Source: Elymus sibiricus (lineage: Eukaryota > Streptophyta > Magnoliopsida > Poales > Poaceae). From it: DNA of 64,000 nucleotides. The notes beneath the pieces are model-generated. The model was given only the letters and a program-made list of their open reading frames with translations. It made no database searches and was not told where the DNA came from. Positions 9,220 to 20,150 of this stretch are shown here, piece by piece (the first letter of the stretch is position 1; every line of letters begins with the position of its first letter). The translations under genes and the position numbers were made by a program. Location: contig CM077667.1 of NCBI GenBank assembly GCA_039707655.1, forward strand, positions 58,681,628 to 58,745,627, given 5' to 3'.

Positions 9220-11130
9220 TGTTGGGGAACGTTGCATGGGAAACAAAAAATTTCCTACGCACACACAAGATCTATCCATGGTGATGAGCATCTACAAGAG
9301 GGAGAGTGAATCTACATCCCCTTGTAGATCGCTAAGCGGAAGCGTTAAGAAACGCGGTTGATGTAGTCGAACGTCTTCGCGATCCAAATCGCAAGCCGTC
9401 CCGCGATCCCATCATGATCCGTCTCGCGATCCAATCACGATCCGTCCCGCGATCCAAATCGCAAGCCGTCCCGCGATCCCATCACGATCCGTCTCGCGAT
9501 CCCATCACGATCCGTCCCGCGATCCAATCACGATCCTTCCAATCTAGTGCCGAACGGACGGCACCTCCGCGTTCAGCACACGTACAGCTCGATGACGATC
9601 TCCGCCTTCTTGATCCAGCAAGAGGGAGTGGAGAGGTAGATGAGTTCTCCGGTAGCGTGACGGCGCGGCGGCGGTGGTGGTGGAACTATTCCAGCAGGGC
9701 TTCGCCTAAGCGCTGCTGAAAACTAGAGGAATCAATCTATCGGGAGAGAGGGCTACACTATGGCCTTTTGGGTTGAAGTGCTTTTGCCCTCTCTCCCTCT
9801 AGTATATATAGGAGGAAGGGGAGGGAGGCCGGCGCCCCTAGGGCTGCCCCTTTGGTGCGGCCGAAGTGGGGAGGTGGAGGAGTCCAACTCCAATCCTACT
9901 AGGAGTAGGATTCCTCCTCCCCCACTTGGAAACTCTTTCCACCTTTGGGTTTTCCCACCCCAGCCACATGGGCCTTAGTGGGGGGTTAGGCCAGCCCACT
10001 AGGGGCTGGTTTAACTCCTCCCACAGCCCATGAGGCCCTTCGGGGCGAAAGGCCCCTCCCGATGGTCCCCCGGTACTCTCCCGGCACTCCCGGTACACTA
10101 CCGAAATACCCGAAACTTTTCCGGTGACCAAAACGGGACTTACTATATATCAATCTTTACCTCCGGACCATTTCGGAGCTCCTCGTGACGTCCGGGATCT
10201 CATCCGGGACTCCGAACAACCTTCGGTCACCACCATACATAACTCTATACTACTGAAACGTCACCGAACCTTAAGTGTGCAGACCCTGCGGGTTCGAGAA
10301 CTATGTAGACATGACCGAGACACCTCTACAGTAAATAACCAATAGAGGGACCTGGATGCCCATATTGGTTCCTACATATTCTATGAAGATCTTTATCGGT
10401 TGAACCTCTATGTCAAGGATTCAGTTAATCCCGTATGCTGTTCCCTTTGTTCTTCGGTATGTTACTTGCGCGAGATTCGATCGTCGGTATCTCTATACCT
10501 AGTTCAATCTCGTTACCGGCAAGTCTCTTTAATCGTTCCGTAATACAAGATCCGGTGGCTAACACTTTAGTCACATTGCTTGCAAGGCTTGTTGTGATGT
10601 TGTATTACCGAGTGGGCCCTGAGATACCTCTCCGTCACACGGAGTAACAAATCCCAGTCTTGATCCATGCCAGATCACAGACACCTTCGGAGATACCTGT
10701 AGAGCATCTTTATAGTCACCCAGTTACGTTGCGACGTTTGATACACACAAGGTACTCCTCCGGTGTCAGTGAGTTGCATGATCTCATGGTCATAGGAATA
10801 GATACTTGACATGCAGAAAACTATAGCAATAAACTGACACGATCATATGCTATGTTTATAGTTTGGGTCTTGTCCATCACATCATTCTCCTAATGATGTG
10901 ATCCCATTATCAAATGACATCTCATGTCTATGGCTAGGAAACCTTAACCATCTTTGATCAACGAGCTAGTCTACTAGAGGCATACTAGGGACACAGTGTT
11001 GTCTATGTATCCACACATGCATTTGAGTTTCCAATCAATACAATTATAGCATGGATAATAAACGATTATCATGAACAAGGCAATATAATAATAACCATTT
11101 TATTATTGCCTCTAGGGCATATTTCCAACA
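9220..11130 (-). repeat. 5' LTR of element E
   Basis: About 1911 bp with TGTTGG...CCAACA terminal inverted repeats. It is slightly longer than the roughly 1.7-1.8 kb I recall for this group, at least partly because of the tandem array at 9377-9537. A TATA-like TATATATAGG lies at plus 9801-9812 (minus CTATATATAC). ORFs within it are short and unsupported. Confidence 0.88.
9377..9537. repeat. Tandem repeat array in the Copia LTR
   Basis: About seven units of 20-23 bp built around GATCC and TCGCGATCC/CCGCGATCC, alternating with CACGATCCGTC or GCAAGCCGTC. The alternation indicates a higher-order duplication of about 65 bp. It lies in the downstream (R-U5-like) part of the minus-strand LTR. Confidence 0.8.
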
Positions 11131-11372
11131 GTATCCCTCTACCGCGTGCCTGCGCGCTGCCTAGTTGTCTAAGTTAATTTCATGCCGGACCTATCGTCTA
11201 TTTCGTAATGAACTTATGGTTTGTAATAGAACTATGTATGGATCTGTGTAATGAATTTGAACTACTATGTTGAATCTATGGCACTTCTTTCTTTGTGCAA
11301 TTTACTTCATGAATGATTCATTGTCTTTGCAATTACCCAATGTTAAACTACCACTATTAAAAATTTGACAGA
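11131..11372 (+). other. Remaining leader of element D before gag
   Basis: 242 bases between Copia element E and the gag ATG, absent from the 3' LTR and so internal. The primer-binding site that should precede it was deleted with the rest of the 5' LTR. No ORF is seen. Confidence 0.65.
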
Positions 11373-12446
11373 ATGGTTAGGCCGGCTGGTCGTGGTCGTG
11401 GTGCGCCTGAACCACCACCGCCACCTGAATACATGGCTGGAATGATGCAGCAGTTTGAGCTGAACCGCCAGTTTAAGCAAGGGAACATTGATTAGTTCCC
11501 AAGGCCGAATATGAATCAGCAGCCAGCCCCAATGACTCTGCAGGACTTCATGCGTCTCAACCCTGCGATCTACCGCAGCTCAACTCAGCCGCTTGACGCA
11601 GATGACTGGCTCCGTGACATCACTTATGAGCTGGAGTCTTCAGGCGCCCCAGTGGCTAGCTATGTCACCTTTGCCTCGTACCTTCTGAAGGGTCCCGCTG
11701 CTCAATGGTGGGACAGTCACAGGCGCTCACAGCCTGTTGGAACAATCATCACCTGGCCGGAATTCCAAACTACATTCCGTGCTCGTCATATTCCTCAGGG
11801 ACTGATGGACAAGAAGAAGCATAAGTTCCACAATCTCATCTAGGGCAACAATACTGTGGATGCTTATCAGCGGGAATTTCTGGACTTATCTCGCTATGCT
11901 GAAGAATACGTTGCAACTGATGCTCGTAGACAGGAGAAGTTCCGTGAAGGCCTTCACCCTGATATCAAACTGGCGCTCCTTGTTCAGGACTTTGACAACT
12001 TCGCCATCTTGGTGAACAAGTCCATTCAAGTGGAAACAGGTCTGCAGGACTACAAGGACAGCAGCAAGCGCAACCATGACATGGGCTCGTCTTCGGGCTC
12101 ATCTGCTCAGAAGCGCAAGATCTAGATCCCCCACAACATGTACCATGCACCGCCTCCTGCTCCAAGGTCGTCCTATGCTGCACCTCGTCTGCCTCCACCC
12201 CCACCTAGGCAGCCGAGGCTCCCAGCTCCGCCACCACGAGCTCATGTTCCCCCTTCTCGTCCTGAGGATGGGTTGTGCTTTAAGTGTGGTCGTCCAGGAC
12301 ACCGTGCTAGAGAATGCAGGCAGAATCAGAATCAACTTGCACTGCCTTCCAACTAGCCCCGCAACAACAACACCAGGCCTGCTCAGGGACGTGCTCAGGC
12401 TAACAATGTTGATCTGAGTGAAGTTCAAGACCAGCCTGCTACTGCG

Positions 12447-14660
12447 ATGGGTACTCTTCTCGTCAACTCAGTACCAGCTTATGTATTGTTTGATAAAGGA
12501 GCATCGCATTCTTTTATGTCTGAAGATTTTGCATACATGCATGGCATTAATTACGAGGAGATGAACATTCCAATAGTGGTAAACACCCCCGCGGGCCAAT
12601 GTCGAACCTCCATGGTTTGTCGCGATATCCCCATTGAAATAGAAGGACTGGAATTCCATGCTTCCCCCATTATATTGAAGTCTTCCAAGATCGACCTTAT
12701 TCTGGGAATGGATTGGTTGAAAGCACATACTGCTTCGATCATTTGTGCCACCAAAACTGTCCACCTTCTGCATCCTTCGAATGAGATAGTCAGCTACCAT
12801 GCTCATCTTGTTCGAGATGCTGAAGCCCGATTATATGCCTTGAATGCGTTAAATGTGTCGCCTCTTGAAGGGATTGAAAACATTCCAGTTGTCCAGGATT
12901 TCCAAGATGTCTTTCCGGAAGAACTTCCAGGGATCCCCCCTGTAAGAGCTGTCGAGTTCGTCATCGACTTAGTGCCGGGCACCACCCCTATAGCTAAGCG
13001 GCCATATAAGATGCCTCCTCATGAACTCCTTGAGCTAAAACAAGAAATCGATGATTCGCTTCGTCAAGGGTTCATTCGTCCAAGTTCCTCTGCTTGGGGA
13101 GCACCTTCTCTCTTTGTCAAGAAGAAAGATGGTACGAATCGATTGGTCCAAGATTACCGTCCCATCAACCAAGCAACGATTCAGAACAAATATCCGCTTC
13201 CTCAGATCAACGATCTGTATGATCAACTTGCTGGTTCGTCAGTGTTTTCAAAACTCGACTTGAGGTTGGGTTACCATCAGATCCGGGTTCGTGAAGAGGA
13301 TATCCCCAAGACTGCATTTGTTACTCGCTATGGATCATACGAGTATACCGTCATGTCCTTCGGCTTAACCAGTACCCCAGCAACCTTCTCTCGCCTGATG
13401 AACTATATATTCATGGATTACCTCGACAAATTCGTTGTGGTTTATCTGGATGATATTCTGGTTTATTCTAAGAATAAAGAAGAGCATGCTGAACATCTTC
13501 GTCTTATACTGGAGAAGCTTCAAGAGCATCAACTTTATGCAAAGTATTCAAAGTGTGAGTTCTGGATGGACGAACTAACCCACCTTGGTCATGTGATCTC
13601 CAAGGATGGTATTGCGGTCAACCCTGAACGAGTTCAGGCTATTCTTGACTGGACTCCCCCGAAGAATGTTAAGCAAGTCAGAAGTTTTCTCAGACTCGCC
13701 AGCTATTGCCGTCGATTTGTCGAGAACTTCTCCAAGATTGCAAATCCCTTAACCAATCTGCTTCACAAAGGTGTTAAATATGAGTGGACAAAAAAATGCC
13801 AGGAGAGCTTTCAGGCACTTAAAGACAAACTGACGTTTGCTCCAGTGTTTGCTCCTCCGGATACTCAGAAGGACTTCGTCATATATTGTGATGCTTCACG
13901 TCAAGGAATGGGTTGTGTCCTAATGCAAGAGCGCGGAGTAGTTGCTTATGCCTCTCGTCAATTGCGTCCTCATGAGGAGAACTACCTAGTTCATGACCTT
14001 GAACTTGCTGCAGTAATTCATGCACTGAAGGAGTGGCGACATTACCTTGTTGGTAATCGTTGCGAGATCTACACCGATCACCAAAGTCTGAATTACCTGT
14101 TTACTCAGCCAGATCTGAACCTCCGTCAACAAAGATGGATGGAGCGCATAGCAGATTACAACGTGGGTATTTCTTATACACCAGGCAAGGCTAATGTAAT
14201 GGCTGATGCTTTGAGCCACAAGTCATACTGCAACCACCTTCAGGTTCACAAGGTTCACCCCCTTCTTCAAGAAGAATTCCGCAAGCTGAACCTCCATATT
14301 GTTCCTCAGGGTTTTCTCGTTCCCCCTCCACCGGAGTTTCGCAAGATGAACCTTCGTGTTATTAACCAGGGTTCTTTGAGTAACCTGGTTGCTGAACTAG
14401 ATCTCGTGGGCAGCATCAAAACTATGCAACACTATTGCAGTGAAGTCGAAAAGATTAAACGCTATCTTGCGGAAGGAAGACCTTCTTGTTTCACTGTTGC
14501 TGATGATGGCGCAGTATACTTCAAGGGTCGTCTATTCGTTCCAACTAGGAAGGAAAACCTGGATATGACTGGGAGAATACTGAAAGAAGCTCATGATACA
14601 CCTCTGTCTATTCATCCGGGTAGTACCAAGATGTACCAAGACATCCGTCAAAGATTCTGG
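12447..14660 (+). other. Protease-RT-RNase H segment of element D
   Basis: The longest uninterrupted stretch of the polyprotein (738 codons from the first internal Met). RT landmarks are present: the Tyr-Pro-Leu-Pro segment, a Lys-Leu-Asp-Leu-Arg motif, and [10 protein letters not shown]. RNase H shows Tyr-Cys-Asp-Ala-Ser, a mid-domain Glu and Tyr-Thr-Asp-His, then an Ala-Asp-Ala-Leu-Ser motif. These are the acidic residues expected of a Gypsy RNase H. It was not read as a separate gene because the frame continues on both sides. Confidence 0.85.
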
Positions 14661-15848
14661 TAGACAAACATAAAACAAGACATTGCACGCTATGTTTCAG
14701 AATGTGACATTTGCCGTCAGATCAAAGCAGAACATCAAAAGCCTGCTGGAACTCTGAAACCTATTTATATTCCTGAGTGGAAATGGGACCATGTTGAAAT
14801 GGATTTCGTCACTGGTTTTCCCAGATCGCGGAAAGGTAATGATGCTATTCTTGTCGTCATTGACCGGCTGTCCAAAGTTGCACATTTTCTGGCTGTCAAA
14901 GAAACTATTACTGCTAGTCAGCTAGCAGATCTATACATGTCCAGAGTTGTTTCACTCCACAGTATTCCATTGGTGATTAGTTCAGACCGTGGCAGTTTAT
15001 TCACTTCAAGATTCTGGGCAAGTTTCCAGGAAGCTATGGGGACTCATTTGTCCTTTAGCACCGCTTTTCACCCTCAATCCCAGGGACAAGTTGAAAGAGT
15101 CAACCAGATTCTCGAAGACATGCTTCGAGCTTGTGTCATTTCTTTCGGCAAGAAATGGGAGGAATCTCTCCCGTATGTTGAGTTCTCCTACAACAATAGC
15201 TATTAGGCTAGTCTGAAGATGGCTCCCTTTGAAGTGTTATATGGACGTAAGTGTCGGACTCCTCTGAATTGGTCAGAAACTGGGGAACGTACACTTATCG
15301 GACCAGATATTATCCAACATGCCGAAGACCAAGTCCGCATTATTAATGCAAATCTGAAGGCGGCTCAGTCTCGTCAAAAGAGTCAGTATGACCGTCATCA
15401 CAAAGATATGGTCTATCAACCTGGCGAAAAGGCTTATCTTCGAGTCACGCCAATGAGAGGTGCCCACCGCTTTGGGATCAAGGGCAAGCTGACTCCTCGA
15501 TACATTGGTCCTTTCACTATTCTTGAAAGGCGTGGTAAAGTGGCATATCAATTGCAATTACCGTCAAACCTTTCTCAGGTTCACGATGTGTTCCATGTGT
15601 CACAGCTTCGTCGCTGCTTCAAGGATCCTATCCGAGCAGTGGATCATGATATGCTTGAGCTGCAACAAGACCTTTCTTACAAAGAGCAACCGGTCCGCAT
15701 TCTTGATGAAACTGAACGCCGGACTCGTCAGAAGGTTACCAAATTCTTCAAAGTGCAGTGGGCAAATCATTCTGAAGATGAAGCCACTTGGGAACGCGAA
15801 GATCATCTTCGTGCCGAATACCCCGGGCTCTTCCCTTCTACTTCTTAA
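14661..15848 (+). other. Integrase and chromodomain of element D
   Basis: The HHCC zinc motif spans about residues 1072-1120, with a TAG falling between its His and Cys pairs. The catalytic triad reads Asp 1144, Asp 1205, Glu 1241, so the second spacing is the classic 35 residues. After a Gly-Pro-Phe...Leu basic domain the protein ends in a chromodomain with Val-Gln-Trp and Ala-Thr-Trp-Glu. Chromodomains of chromoviruses steer integration to modified histones, usually H3K9-methylated chromatin; that targeting role is family knowledge, not shown here. Confidence 0.88.
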
Positions 15849-15867
15849 TTCTCGAGACGAGAATTCT

Positions 15868-15884
15868 TTTTAGTAGGGGAGACT
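15868..15884 (+). promoter_or_regulatory. Polypurine tract of element D
   Basis: The purine-rich stretch TAGTAGGGGAGACT directly precedes the 3' LTR start at 15885. This is the expected position for the primer of plus-strand synthesis. Confidence 0.7.
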
Positions 15885-18800
15885 TGTGACGCCCTGGAAT
15901 TGCACCTACAGTAATCCGTGTAATTAAGCTATGTAATGACCTTGATCAAGCTTAATCATTTTGCTAATCCAGTTATGATCACTGTTGGAATGAACCCGGA
16001 TTCAAATTTCCCTTGCAATTCAGATTCATTTCGAAGGTGGATTTAAAAGTTTTGCAAACTTCAAATTAAAAATCATGCTTAGGTTGCAATTATTCCCTAA
16101 GCTATTCTAAAATTGGAACCAACATTTTATCATGTGGTTATGTGCCTCAAAACTATTTTAACAGATGCCAAAACAATTATTAAATGCCTTTCGGGATTAT
16201 AATATTTTTCAAATGTTTTCAAAGCGCCTTCAAAATTATTGAGACTATGTCAAATATTGCATTGCAAATATTGGGTATGCTCTCTTCTTTTTGTAAAGGT
16301 ATTTTATAAATACTATAATAATAAAATAACTAAAAATAGGAAAATAGAAATCCCCTTCCCCACTGGGCCGGCCCCAACCGCCGTCGCCCTCGTCGCCTCC
16401 CCGTCGCCGGAACGCTCCCGTCGCCCTCCATCGCGCCGCCTGCCTTTCCCCTCCACAGCCATTGTGAGCCCCCCCCCCTCTCTTCTCTCCTTTCCCCTCA
16501 GAGCACCGCCGCGTGCCCCCACCACCACCACCGCCGCGCGGTCGCCGCCGCCGTTCGCCGCCTGTGGCCCCCCGCTCGCCTGATGTCCCGCACCGCCGCG
16601 CCCGCTGGCCGCTGCCTCGCGTGGCCCCGCTCGCCGCGCGCACCGAACCCCCCCCCCCTCCGCAAGCCAAGGGCCGCGCGCCCGTGGCCTCGCTCCCGAG
16701 CGGCCTCGCTGCCGCCCCGCTGTGTCCGGCCGCGTCGCCGCCCCCGCACCCCTGGCCGCCGGCGAACCACCGGCGAGGCCCTGCCTCCCCTCCGACGCCC
16801 GATCTGGATTAGTGGGCTGGCCACACACTAATCCCCCCCCCGGCCCACTGACCGCAGGGGCCCACGCCCCTGTTAACCCCCAAAAAAGGAAATAATAAAT
16901 AAATAAATAAATAGTTAAATTAATTAATTAAGTTGTTAATTAATCTGTTAATTAACTTAATTAGGTTAATCAGATTAGCTAAGCACGTTGTTAAGTTAAT
17001 CAGTGGTTGAAATGTGGGCCAGGCCCCCATTAACACTAATTAAACATGCTAATTAATTCTGATAATTAATATATTTTAATGTGTCACTTACAGGTGGGTC
17101 CCACCCCCTAATTAATTCTGTTTAATAATAATTAAACATGTGTCTATGACAGAGGGGCCCCACTGGTCAGTTTGACCAGTCCACAGCCCTGTTGACTGCT
17201 GACATCAACATGACATCATGCTGATGTCATATTTGGATTTATTGAATTAAAATTAATCTATTTAATTACTGGATATTAATAAAACTTTAAAAATTAATAT
17301 AAAATAATCCGTAACTCAGGATGAAAATAATTTGTACGTGAAAGTTGTTTAGAAAAATCCCACGAATCCGAATGCGCAGTCCGTTCGTCTGTCACGTGCT
17401 TCTATCCTAGCGAACATGTAACTTTTCCATCACTTTCGTCTGTCCGGTAGTAGCCCGAGACCCGAAAAATATCGTATGATATTCTTCCGACCCGTCTGCG
17501 ACGTGTAATACTGCGTTAGTGCATGCCTAGCTCTGCATATTGCCATGTCATGCATCGTGGTTGCATCTGTGCTTTGTATTTATTGTTTCTCCCCCCTCTT
17601 CTTACCGGTAGACCCCGAGACTGACGGTGTTGCCGGGTACGACTACGCCGTTAACGATCAGGCCTTTGCCGCCGAGCAGCAAGGCAAGCAACCCCCCTTG
17701 ATCATTCCGATATCGTCCAGTTCCTTTCTCTCTCATGCTTGCATTAGATTTTGCTACTGTACTAGTTTGCTCCTATTCTGATGCATAGCCTGTTTTTGAT
17801 GAACTGCTATTGTACCTACTGCTTTCATAAACTGCTTAGCGTAGGTTGATCAGTGAATCCCTAGTGACCCCTTAGTCCCATTTGCCCCGCTTTTAATATC
17901 AGTTACTCGGTCATCATGATCGACGAGCCAGGCCCCTCACATCACCGCACACCCCTTTAGTTGTACGACTCTACAGAACTACTATCGAGTACCGAGGGTG
18001 ACCCCTCGTGAAGTACTCATGATGTTAGTTCTGTAGCGTAGATAGTCGGTCGTGGTAAACAGAGGGTGATACCTCTCCGCCACTCCCGATGTCATCTCTG
18101 TCGTGCAACCCCCTCAAGTGTGGGACCCCCGAGGATGATTCCTCTAAGTCCACCTTGACGGTTACATTGAGCGGGGCCCATTGATGATGATTCCTCAGGT
18201 CCCGCCTTGATGTTTTATACACACGGTTACTATGACTTGGTTACAGATACATGTTGGTGATGGGTCGGCCCTGAGGGGTACCCAAGGTTTGATGATGACG
18301 AGGCGTGGCCGGGCAGGTGAGGCCCTTGCCACACATCCTCGAGACGGGGCGACGGGACCGCACATCATGGGTCGCGCTCGTCCCGCATTAATAAAATGCT
18401 AATGGGTTGGGTATTTGATCTGAGTTGGTCGTTTGACCTTTTACGCACTAAACCTTCACGTGGGACAAGTTATGGGTACTCAGCGTCGTTGTATCAGCCG
18501 AAGCTCTTCGGACGTCAGTAATGGTGCGGCGCGCGCCCGAGTGGTCCGCAACGGCATTGATCTTGTATTAGTGATGCTAGGACTGACCTCGGCCGCCCTC
18601 GCATCGTGCAGGAGTGCAAGGGGTGAGTGGGCCCATGACCCCTGCGCGCTTAGGATTTAGACCGGCGGGCTGGCCTCGCTATTGAGCCTATGTAGGGCGA
18701 CGACGTGTTGATATCCCGAGGCCGGGCATGACCCAGGAAAGTGTGTTCGGCCGGAGGTGATCAAGCGTGTTGGAAATGCGGTGCACCCCTGCAGGGATGA

Positions 18801-19619
18801 AATTAACTATTCGAATAGCCGTGTCCACGGTAACAGGACGACTTGGAGTTGTACCTTGATCTACTACAACTAAAATTCTGACTTAAAATTGAAATGAATG
18901 TTGGCTCTGAGATTGCTTCCTCGCAGGGAGTCGAGGAAGAATCTCTGGGCGTGGTTACTTAATAAAATTTGCTACAATAATATTGCTATATATGAGATAC
19001 CAGTCTGCTCTCTTCTAATGCTGCAAGATGTTGAAGATGCTAGTCTTCGATAGGACTAGGCCTTCCCCCTCATTCTTGCTTTCTGTAGTCAGTCCAGATA
19101 TACCACTTTCTTTTGATACTGATGCATATTTAGCATAGTTCTGATGTCAGTCTTGCGAGTACTTTGGATGAGTACTCACCGCTGCTTTGCTTTCTCTTTC
19201 CCCTTCGATTCGATTTCTGCGTTCAGACGATGGAGCCCAGGAGGTGGAGTACTCCGGAGACGACTACTACACCACCGCCGGAGCCTACTACTACGTGGAG
19301 GCTGCCCCCGACCAGCAGTAGGATAGGAGGTGCCCAGGCAGGAGGCCTCGCCTCGTTCGATCCGTTGTTATGTTTGTGCTAGCCTTCTTAAGGCAAAACT
19401 TGTTTAACTTATGTCTGTACTCAGATATTTTTTGCTTCCGCTGACTCGTGCTTGTCGAGCTTTGTATTCGAGCCCTCGAGGCCCCTGTCTTGTAATATGA
19501 AGCTGTATGACTTTAATTTGTGTCTAGTGTTGTGTTGTGATATCAATCAGTGAGTCCCTAATCTTGGTCGTACGCATTGCGTGTATGATTAGCGTACAGT
19601 CATAATTGGGGGCGTCACA
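15885..19619 (+). repeat. 3' LTR of element D, complete
   Basis: 3735 bp from TGTGACGCCC to GGGGGCGTCACA, followed by TSD copy ATCAC. The first ~1.8 kb matches the 5' LTR apart from a 164-bp gap after 16376 and scattered substitutions. The last ~1.95 kb has no partner in the window because the 5' LTR is truncated. It contains a C-rich block (about 16350-16850), AT-rich stretches and a polypyrimidine region. ORFs of 60-170 codons here occur in overlapping frames on both strands and are not supported. Confidence 0.9.
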
Positions 19620-20150
19620 ATCACCTCTTGATGTCATCCTGCATGGGTTGTATGAGATCTTTCTCTTGACGCAAGCCCATGGAAACATACCTAACCCCAC
19701 ATAGAAGTCTCACGTAGACCATGGGTTAGTACACAAAGCGTAATGGACACTACTTACCGTACCATGAGATCACTTGACCCCTCTCGGTACATCTTGTACG
19801 CTTTGTATGTTGATCAACTTGATTCACTCTTTGACTTAGTCTTGATCAACCTTGTATCTTATCTTCTCTCTTCATAAAGATGATATCTTGAAGGTAAACA
19901 TGAATGCTCACACAATCTTCTTCTTTAAGATATGCTTGCAATAAGCTCAACTCTCACATGACCAATCTTTGGATAAAACCTTAAATACCACCTTACTCAC
20001 CATATAAACTCCTTGAAACCAATAGATGGACTTCAAGAAGTGCCTATGGACAAATCCTTCGAATATAACTCAAGGCAACCATTAGTCCATAGGGATTGTC
20101 ATCAATTACCAAAACCACACATGGAGAAATGTGCTCTTACAAGGGACCCC
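19620..20150 (-). mobile_element. H: promoter-bearing LTR-like sequence, right part
   Basis: Continues the H sequence from 6062. Read on the minus strand this is its upstream end. The motif GGTAATTGATGACAATCCC near plus 20090-20108 resembles, from memory, the start region of Triticeae LTRs. The exact right edge is uncertain because the partner end is outside the window. No ORF is seen. Confidence 0.45.

Larger units (their letters stand above)
8001..11130 (-). mobile_element. Element E: truncated Copia element of the BARE-1/WIS/Angela group
   Basis: On the minus strand it begins TGTTGGAAATATGCCC (plus-strand end 11130), the start typical of Triticeae BARE-1/WIS/Angela LTRs. The LTR ends TTCCCCAACA at plus 9220, followed by a long 5' untranslated region down to about 8001. 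All coding parts and the 3' LTR are missing. The five bases to its right are GTATC; the left side is a deletion junction, so no TSD pair can be shown. It probably inserted in the leader of element D, and one deletion later removed its 3' part together with the end of the D 5' LTR. Confidence 0.85.
11373..15848 (+). pseudogene. Gag-Pol polyprotein of element D, one frame broken by six TAG codons
   Basis: A single frame of 1492 codons runs from ATG 11373 to TAA 15846-15848 without a frameshift. It is interrupted only by TAG at 11493, 11841, 12123, 12354, 14661 and 15204. Domains in order: Gag; CCHC zinc knuckle (Cys-Phe-Lys-Cys...His...Cys, about residues 302-316); aspartic protease with Asp-Lys-Gly at about 374, where Asp-Ser/Thr-Gly is required; RT with Tyr-Leu-Asp-Asp at 691-694; RNase H from about 838; integrase; chromodomain (about 1439-1487). 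At least five stops sit where relatives have Gln, consistent with CAG to TAG. The changed protease motif and the stops mean this copy cannot be autonomous. Confidence 0.92.
6063..19619 (+). mobile_element. Element D: chromodomain Gypsy element (Del/Tekay type)
   Basis: The element is flanked by a perfect 5-bp TSD, ATCAC (6058-6062 and 19620-19624). Both LTRs start TGTGACGCC, and the 3' LTR ends GGCGTCACA, giving 9-bp terminal inverted repeats. The internal part encodes Gag-protease-RT-RNase H-integrase in that order, which is Gypsy order, with a C-terminal chromodomain, which marks chromoviruses. The very long LTR (3.7 kb) fits the Del/Tekay branch. Copia element E interrupts it, and the 3' half of the 5' LTR with the primer-binding site is deleted. 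The family name is not asserted. Confidence 0.92.

Noticed and set aside
9377..9537. CRISPR-like or satellite array
   Set aside because: Units are contiguous without unique spacers and confined to one LTR, so this is a local tandem duplication.
11373..15848. Programmed amber readthrough or altered genetic code
   Set aside because: Six scattered TAG codons at former Gln or Trp positions, and a damaged protease motif, fit C-to-T decay better than a regulated signal.
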